This document shows, piece after piece, positions 60,338-64,000 of a stretch of 64,000 bases of DNA. The stretch is from assembly GCF_900113945.1 (NCBI RefSeq), contig NZ_FORG01000005.1:62001-126000 (forward strand), written 5' to 3'. Numbering within the stretch: position 1 is the first letter of the stretch; the number at the start of each line of letters is the position of its first letter. The notes under the pieces were generated by a model that made no database searches, was not told where the DNA came from, and saw nothing but the letters and a program-made list of their open reading frames with translations. A program made the position numbers and the translations under genes. This stretch comes from Xenorhabdus mauleonii. GTDB lineage: Bacteria > Pseudomonadota > Gammaproteobacteria > Enterobacterales > Enterobacteriaceae.

Positions 60338-60559
60338 CTATTTCCCCGTTCCCATGCATCTTGCATATTCAATCTTCATACACCGATCATATAACCAGGA
60401 TTTATCAATATACGGTCGGCATAAATTTTCAGCCTGTATGCGGCATCGTGGATTCGGATATGGGTCGATTTGTTTTGAACTTTTCGCTAAGCCCGTATTG
60501 GGTATCACAAAAATAAATATACTCATTAATAATGAAGCGTAACAACATAGTCTTTTCAT
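60338..60559 (-). CDS. Small secreted peptide with twin CX7C motif
   Basis: Unrecognised 73-residue precursor. Signal peptide MKRLCCYASLLMSIFIFVIP with probable cleavage after GLA at about 25. The mature 48 residues contain exactly four Cys at 39, 47, 60 and 68, in the symmetric pattern C-X7-C-X12-C-X7-C (PRCRIQAENLC and DRCMKIEYARC). The pattern suggests two short helices locked by two disulfides. AGAGGT lies about 7 nt upstream of the ATG. Not obviously part of a known family; periplasmic or exported. Shadow frames on the plus strand have no start signals. Monocistronic by position. Confidence 0.6.
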   Translation of the reverse strand: MKRLCCYASLLMSIFIFVIPNTGLAKSSKQIDPYPNPRCRIQAENLCRPYIDKSWLYDRCMKIEYARCMGTGK

Positions 60560-60727
60560 TTTAATACCTCTTACATTAGAGGGGGAAAAACGGAACTATA
60601 ATGAACGTTAAGGGATTACATAGAATGGATAAGATATGATAAATCAGTAAGTTAAATGTGTGCCAACTCATCTTATCAAGATGCAATCAAATTGAGTATA
60701 CACACGCTTAGTTAACCATTTTATAAC

Positions 60728-60856
60728 CTAAAGCAGGTTAAACGAGCCTAGCCAATCAAACGGATTCAAATAGCCATAGTCTTTTGCCAATTTACCTAAA
60801 TACGGTTCAACATTAATTTCAATGACATCCCATGCCCATCCTGCATGCAGTAGCCA
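60728..60856 (-). pseudogene. C-terminal fragment of an unidentified protein
   Basis: A 42-codon open stretch with protein-like composition (includes WDVIEINVEPYLGKLAKDYG and NPFDWLGSFNLL before the stop), bounded by an in-frame stop just upstream and without a start codon of its own. It looks like the tail of a larger gene cut off by the ERIC element at its 5' side. I cannot name the parent family. Confidence 0.35.
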
Positions 60857-60879
60857 TTAAATTAGCGTTCTACTTTAGC

Positions 60880-61007
60880 GTATACACTTCGTCTTTCAAA
60901 CTGCCTCTTTGTTGGCTGCGCTCGCTCACCCCGGTCACATAGTTAGCTATGCTCCCGGGATGTTCTCCCTTGCCGCCGCGATGCAATTTGAAATCCATTG
61001 CGTATAG
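60880..61007. repeat. ERIC element overlapping the 3' end of the LysR gene
   Basis: A canonical-length ERIC of about 128 bp: ends TATACACTTCG and CCATTGCGTATA, internal GTTGGCTGCGCTCGCTCACC and ACATAGTTAGCTATGCTCCC. The core agrees well with the enterobacterial consensus. Its right half (60947-61007) is read as the last codons of the LysR gene. Confidence 0.88.
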
Positions 61008-61900
61008 ATCGGTTGATGTAAAATCCCTCTGCTCCAATCGTAAAATGCCCGGATTGAAGGCGGCAGATACCTGTTTTGCGGATACACTAAGGATAATGGT
61101 AAATCAAAAGTATGATGCTCCAGGCAGGAAATAAGTGCCCCGTTCTCGAGATATGGCGAAACAAGATAACTGGCCACGCGAATTAATCCCATACCCTGAA
61201 TTCCGGCCTGAATGTAGGCATCTGTGTCATCGACTACCAGACTCTCTTTCATACGGATCATGCAATCGGTATTGTCGAGAGTAAAAAACCATTCAGTGGT
61301 TCGCCCGGTACGATGATTCAGGTAGCCCACCGCATGATGCTTTTCCAGATCCTCCAGATTTTCCGGCTTTCCATGTGCTGCAATGTAAGCCGGGGCTCCC
61401 AGAATTACCCATGTAAAATTTGCCAGTGGACGGGCTACCAGAGTTGTTGAATCCTCAATCCTGCCAGTGCGGATCACGCAGTCATATCCTTCCTGGATAA
61501 TGTCCTCCACGTTATCACTGGAGCAGAGTATCAAATCCAGTTCGGGATAGCGGTGCAAAAATTCCTGAATTCTCGGAATAACGCAATGTCGGGCGAGAGA
61601 TTGGGGCATCCCCACTTTAAACCTGCCTTTGGGTTGTCCAGATCCGCCCGAAAATGATGATTCCATGGTCGCGATATCGGCCAGTATCCTTTTGCACTCG
61701 TCGTAATAACTGCGGCCATCGGTGGTCACGCTGAGTTTTCGGGTGGTGCGCTGTAGTAACTGGATCCCAAGCCTGTTCTCCAGTTCCTTTATCACCCGCG
61801 ATACCGTTGAACGCGGTAGTCCCAGTACCTCTGCAGCCCTGGCAAAACCATTAGCCTCCACCACATAAACATAGACCTGCATTGATTCGAGCTTATCCAT
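60947..61900 (-). CDS. LysR-family transcriptional regulator
   Basis: About 317 residues from ATG 61900 (MDKLESMQVYVYVVEANGF). Winged helix-turn-helix: FARAAEVLGLPRSTVSRVIKELENRLG (about 19-45), then LLQRTTRKLSVTTDG. The effector domain (about 90-295) holds FKVGMPQSLARHCVIP and DCVIRTGRIEDSTTLVARPL, similar to regulators of quinone, aromatic or aldehyde reductases. The last about 20 residues (TQWISNCIAAARENIPGA) are encoded by an ERIC element, which supplies the stop. The gene is divergent from the NmrA-type reductase at 62044, 143 nt away, the classical LysR-target layout. G+C looks higher than in neighbours, which suggests acquisition. Confidence 0.85.
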   Translation of the reverse strand: MDKLESMQVYVYVVEANGFARAAEVLGLPRSTVSRVIKELENRLGIQLLQRTTRKLSVTTDGRSYYDECKRILADIATMESSFSGGSGQPKGRFKVGMPQSLARHCVIPRIQEFLHRYPELDLILCSSDNVEDIIQEGYDCVIRTGRIEDSTTLVARPLANFTWVILGAPAYIAAHGKPENLEDLEKHHAVGYLNHRTGRTTEWFFTLDNTDCMIRMKESLVVDDTDAYIQAGIQGMGLIRVASYLVSPYLENGALISCLEHHTFDLPLSLVYPQNRYLPPSIRAFYDWSRGILHQPIYTQWISNCIAAARENIPGA

Positions 61901-62043
61901 ATTATATCCCGCCACTAATGCTCTAATTATCCCATTAATACGAACAGTCTAACCCGCCCACCTGTACTTATCAAATGAAGACCCCAGCTGTAAACTTGCC
62001 AAAAACACAGCAATTATACTGCGTTGAAAAGAGAGATATCAAA

Positions 62044-62973
62044 ATGAAGCAAAACGATTTAAAGGTCAGTGAAAACGTATTGGTGCTAGGCGCGGGACAA
62101 CTTGGCGCTGCCATCCTGGATGCGCTGCTGCCGGCTGTAGCTAGGTTAAAAGGCCACGTTTCGGTGATCGTTTCGCCTGGATCTTGGGATGAACAGGGCA
62201 AATTGCGGTCCAGTAACCATCAACGACTGGCGGATAACGGTGCAGAGTTTATTGCTACCGACATCTCTGCTGGTACGGTTGAATCACTGGCAGCGTGCTT
62301 TAAGGCTTTTGATACCGTTATCAATTGCATGGGATTTGTCGCCGGGGCCGGTACGCAGATAAAGATCACCCGCGCGGTGCTGGAGGCAGGCGTCAAACGA
62401 TACTTTCCCTGGCAGTTTGGCGTGAATTATGATGTTGTCGGCAAAGGGAGCGGTCAACCGGTCTGGGACGAACAATATGATGTCCGAACTCTATTACGCC
62501 AACAGCAGGCAACGGAATGGGTCATTGTTTCGACCGGAATGTTTACCAGCTTTCTTTTTGAACCCGCGTTCAATGTCGTCAATTTAGCCGAGAAAACGAT
62601 CCATGCACTCGGGGGATGGGAAACGCAGGTCACTGTCACTTCGCCAGATGATATCGGTCGGCTGACTACCGCCATTTATTTGCATCAGCCTCGCATTGCC
62701 AATGAAGTGGTATTTGTGGCGGGTGAAACGACCTCATACGGAAAACTGGCTGAAACCGTTGAACGCGTGACGCAACAATCTTTTACCAGAAGCGTCTATA
62801 GCCTGCCTGCATTGAGAGACGCATTGCGTTTAAATCCAGATGATCAGATGGTTCGCTATCGCTTGGTTTTCGCCCAAGGTGACGGTATGTGGTGGCCGAT
62901 GAATGAAACCTACAATGCGCAGAATCATTGGCCGACTCAAAATATTGCTTCTTGGCTGAAGGCATTTCTTTGA
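62044..62973 (+). CDS. NmrA-like NAD(P)-binding reductase (aromatic alcohol reductase type)
   Basis: Atypical short-chain dehydrogenase of about 309 residues. Dinucleotide-binding loop VLVLGAGQLGAAILDALL (about 10-27), a conserved VINCMGFVAGAG and KRYFPWQFGVNYDVVG that resembles the isoflavone-reductase/PCBER group, and a C-terminal cap (GGWETQVTVTSPDDIGRL). ATG 62044 with GAGAG upstream is preferred to the ATG at 61975, whose frame adds 23 residues ahead of the Rossmann fold. Probably reduces an aromatic or quinone-like compound under LysR control. Substrate not known. Confidence 0.75.
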   Translation: MKQNDLKVSENVLVLGAGQLGAAILDALLPAVARLKGHVSVIVSPGSWDEQGKLRSSNHQRLADNGAEFIATDISAGTVESLAACFKAFDTVINCMGFVAGAGTQIKITRAVLEAGVKRYFPWQFGVNYDVVGKGSGQPVWDEQYDVRTLLRQQQATEWVIVSTGMFTSFLFEPAFNVVNLAEKTIHALGGWETQVTVTSPDDIGRLTTAIYLHQPRIANEVVFVAGETTSYGKLAETVERVTQQSFTRSVYSLPALRDALRLNPDDQMVRYRLVFAQGDGMWWPMNETYNAQNHWPTQNIASWLKAFL

Positions 62974-63231
62974 CTCTCTTCCCCGAAGAAAGCCATGACG
63001 ATGAAAACCGGCATGATGCAGCTATTAGTTTCCCGGCTACTGCCATTTTCAGTATACGCCAGAACGAGTACCGTAACTGGCGATACCCTGGAGCATGCAG
63101 AAGATAAACCATTAAGGCGGGAATATTGAAACAACAGGATAAATAGCAAGAATATTTCTGTTTAACTTTCCATATAAAAGGTCATAAAAAGAACGAATGT
63201 AATGGCAATGCCATAACGGCAGTGTGTGATA

Positions 63232-63265
63232 TTCACCTCAAAATATGATCATATTTTGAGGTGAA
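63232..63265. promoter_or_regulatory. 34-bp perfect palindrome, probable antitoxin operator
   Basis: TTCACCTCAAAATATGA followed by its exact reverse complement, ending 2 nt before the start of a DUF1778-like antitoxin fragment. The half-site includes the ribosome-binding GAGGTGA. Ribbon-helix-helix antitoxins bind such operators to repress their own operon. Confidence 0.8.
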
Positions 63266-63267
63266 TC

Positions 63268-63333
63268 ATGCAAACGACAAAACGAGATACTTTGAGTATT
63301 CGTATCAGACCAAAAACCCATAGGCGAATTTAA
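63268..63333 (+). pseudogene. Truncated DUF1778 (TacA-type) antitoxin
   Basis: Only 21 codons: MQTTKRDTLSIRIRPKTHRRI. The first 15 residues are typical of DUF1778 ribbon-helix-helix antitoxins (family about 90 residues); after RIRP the sequence diverges and stops. The toxin (GNAT acetyltransferase type) is absent, so the pair has been destroyed, apparently by the insertion or deletion that also left an integrase fragment directly after it. Confidence 0.65.
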
Positions 63334-63344
63334 CCTGTCCCGGA

Positions 63345-63507
63345 TTTTTTCGGCTGCGTGGGCGGTCGTCTATGGCGACAGGCCGGTATGCCACGTGGAT
63401 AGGCCACAGTGCGCGGGTCGGCGCGGTGCAGGACATAACCGAATCGGGTTAAAGTCTCGCCCGGATCATGCAGGAAGGGAATTGGAGAAGCCCGAATCGT
63501 GTTGGGC
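63345..63507 (+). pseudogene. Decayed tyrosine recombinase (integrase) fragment
   Basis: One frame reads WIGHSARVGAVQDITESG, then a TAA stop at 63445-63447 or close by, and in the same frame SLARIMQEGNWRSPNRV. These are the HxxR box and the downstream region of phage/ICE-type tyrosine recombinases, with a nonsense codon between. The catalytic N-terminal Arg box and the C-terminal Tyr are not seen. Base composition rises sharply in G+C relative to its neighbours. It marks a former integrative element. Confidence 0.65.
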
Positions 63508-63509
63508 TA

Positions 63510-64000
63510 TCAATTACTGTTAAGAGGGTAGTCAATGTAACCCTGAGGTCCAGGTGTATAGAATGTTTCTTTATTTGGTGCATTGAGTTGCGCGCTTTGG
63601 CGAAAGCGTTCTGGTAAATCAGGATTAGCAAGGAAAGCATTACCGAATACGACAGCATCGGCACGACCTTCGATTAAAGCTTCTGTAGCGCTCTTCTGAT
63701 CTAACCCTCCTCCCATAAGATATGCACCTTCGAAGCGAGGTCGAAGCAACCCATGATAATCAACTGGGGTACCAAATAGCGCAACATGTAAGTATGCTAA
63801 ATTACGCCCATTTAATTGATCAACCAAGTAAGTGTATGTTTCCTGCGGATTGGTGTCGGTAATGTCATTAAAGTTCATTTCAGGTGAAATTTTGATCCCT
63901 ACTCGGTCACTGCCAGCTTCCGCAATCATAGCATCCAGTACTTCGAGAGTGAAACGTACCCGATTTTCGACTGAACCGCCGTACTGATCTTGGCGATTGT
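63510..64000 (-). CDS. Old Yellow Enzyme family ene-reductase (partial, 5' end outside window)
   Basis: FMN-dependent NADPH dehydrogenase or N-ethylmaleimide/nitroester reductase type. The visible C-terminal 163 residues include YGGSVENRVRFTLEVLDAM, DRVGIKISPEMNF (FMN-phosphate region), LMGGGLDQKSATEALIEGRADAVVFGNAFLANPDLPERF (GG...A.FGR-type motif with FGNAF; key residues near the C-terminus) and YTPGPQGYIDYPL. The 5' end lies outside. Close to nemA or similar alkene reductases; it would fit with the NmrA-type reductase in detoxifying electrophiles, though no operon links them. Confidence 0.88.
   Translation of the reverse strand, partial: NRQDQYGGSVENRVRFTLEVLDAMIAEAGSDRVGIKISPEMNFNDITDTNPQETYTYLVDQLNGRNLAYLHVALFGTPVDYHGLLRPRFEGAYLMGGGLDQKSATEALIEGRADAVVFGNAFLANPDLPERFRQSAQLNAPNKETFYTPGPQGYIDYPLNSN

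Noticed and set aside
62994-63128. 44-codon plus-strand frame after the NmrA-type gene
   Set aside because: No ribosome-binding site or recognisable sequence; both strands are open here by chance.
1-64000. CRISPR arrays, tRNA or rRNA genes
   Set aside because: I found no regularly spaced repeats and no tRNA-like cloverleaf or rRNA segments by reading; this is not a computed search.

Overview
The window is chromosomal DNA of a member of the Enterobacterales, most likely Xenorhabdus or a close relative in the Morganellaceae. This rests on near-complete colinearity with the E. coli blocks ppx-ppk, purMN-upp-uraA-hda-yfgD-bepA-perM, bcp-gcvR-dapA-bamC-purC, tmcA-ypfN-dapE-yffB-narP-maeB and xseA-guaBA, on an AT-rich composition, on ERIC-type repeats, and on a lineage-typical accessory cargo: an orphan Hcp, a TonB uptake locus with small hydrophobic peptides, and an acyloin-synthase/ketosynthase pair reminiscent of Xenorhabdus xenocyloin genes. 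Genus-level assignment is an inference from remembered protein similarity.

Layout: 1-3.4 kb is the start of an mdtAB RND efflux operon (minus strand). 4.0-7.4 kb is a dgoK-dgoA-dgoD-dgoT galactonate operon in which dgoK and dgoA carry large internal deletions while dgoD and dgoT look intact. An orphan hcp (7.8 kb) and a tauABC taurine importer without tauD (8.4-11 kb) follow. From 11.5 to 42 kb is mostly core: mgtE, ppx-ppk, speG, purMN, upp-uraA, hda, yfgD, bepA, perM, an AbrB-family membrane protein, bcp, gcvR, dapA-bamC-purC, a small lipoprotein, yeaL-tmcA, ypfN, an M15 peptidase, dapE, yffB, narP and maeB.

From 42 to 50 kb lies an apparent iron- or peptide-uptake locus with two Fur-box-like sites: a ChaN-like lipoprotein, a dedicated TonB, an oligopeptidase B with an N-terminal export or anchor segment, and a TonB-dependent receptor. 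Convergent to it are three small paralogous-looking hydrophobic peptides, two of them with identical ribosome-binding leaders. A DUF1266 protein follows, then core xseA and guaBA (51.7-56.4 kb) with a clear PurR site at guaB.

The right end (56.4-64 kb) is accessory: a ThDP enzyme plus a ketosynthase-III homologue whose catalytic triad positions are all substituted, a secreted peptide with a twin CX7C motif, perfect inverted repeats, an ERIC element that supplies the 3' end of a LysR gene, a divergent NmrA-type reductase, a 34-bp perfect palindrome before a truncated antitoxin, a decayed tyrosine recombinase, and a partial Old Yellow Enzyme gene running off the edge.

The best candidates for something undescribed are the TonB/OpdB/receptor/small-peptide locus, the twin-CX7C peptide, and the ThDP/triad-less ketosynthase pair with its tandem 28-bp upstream repeat.
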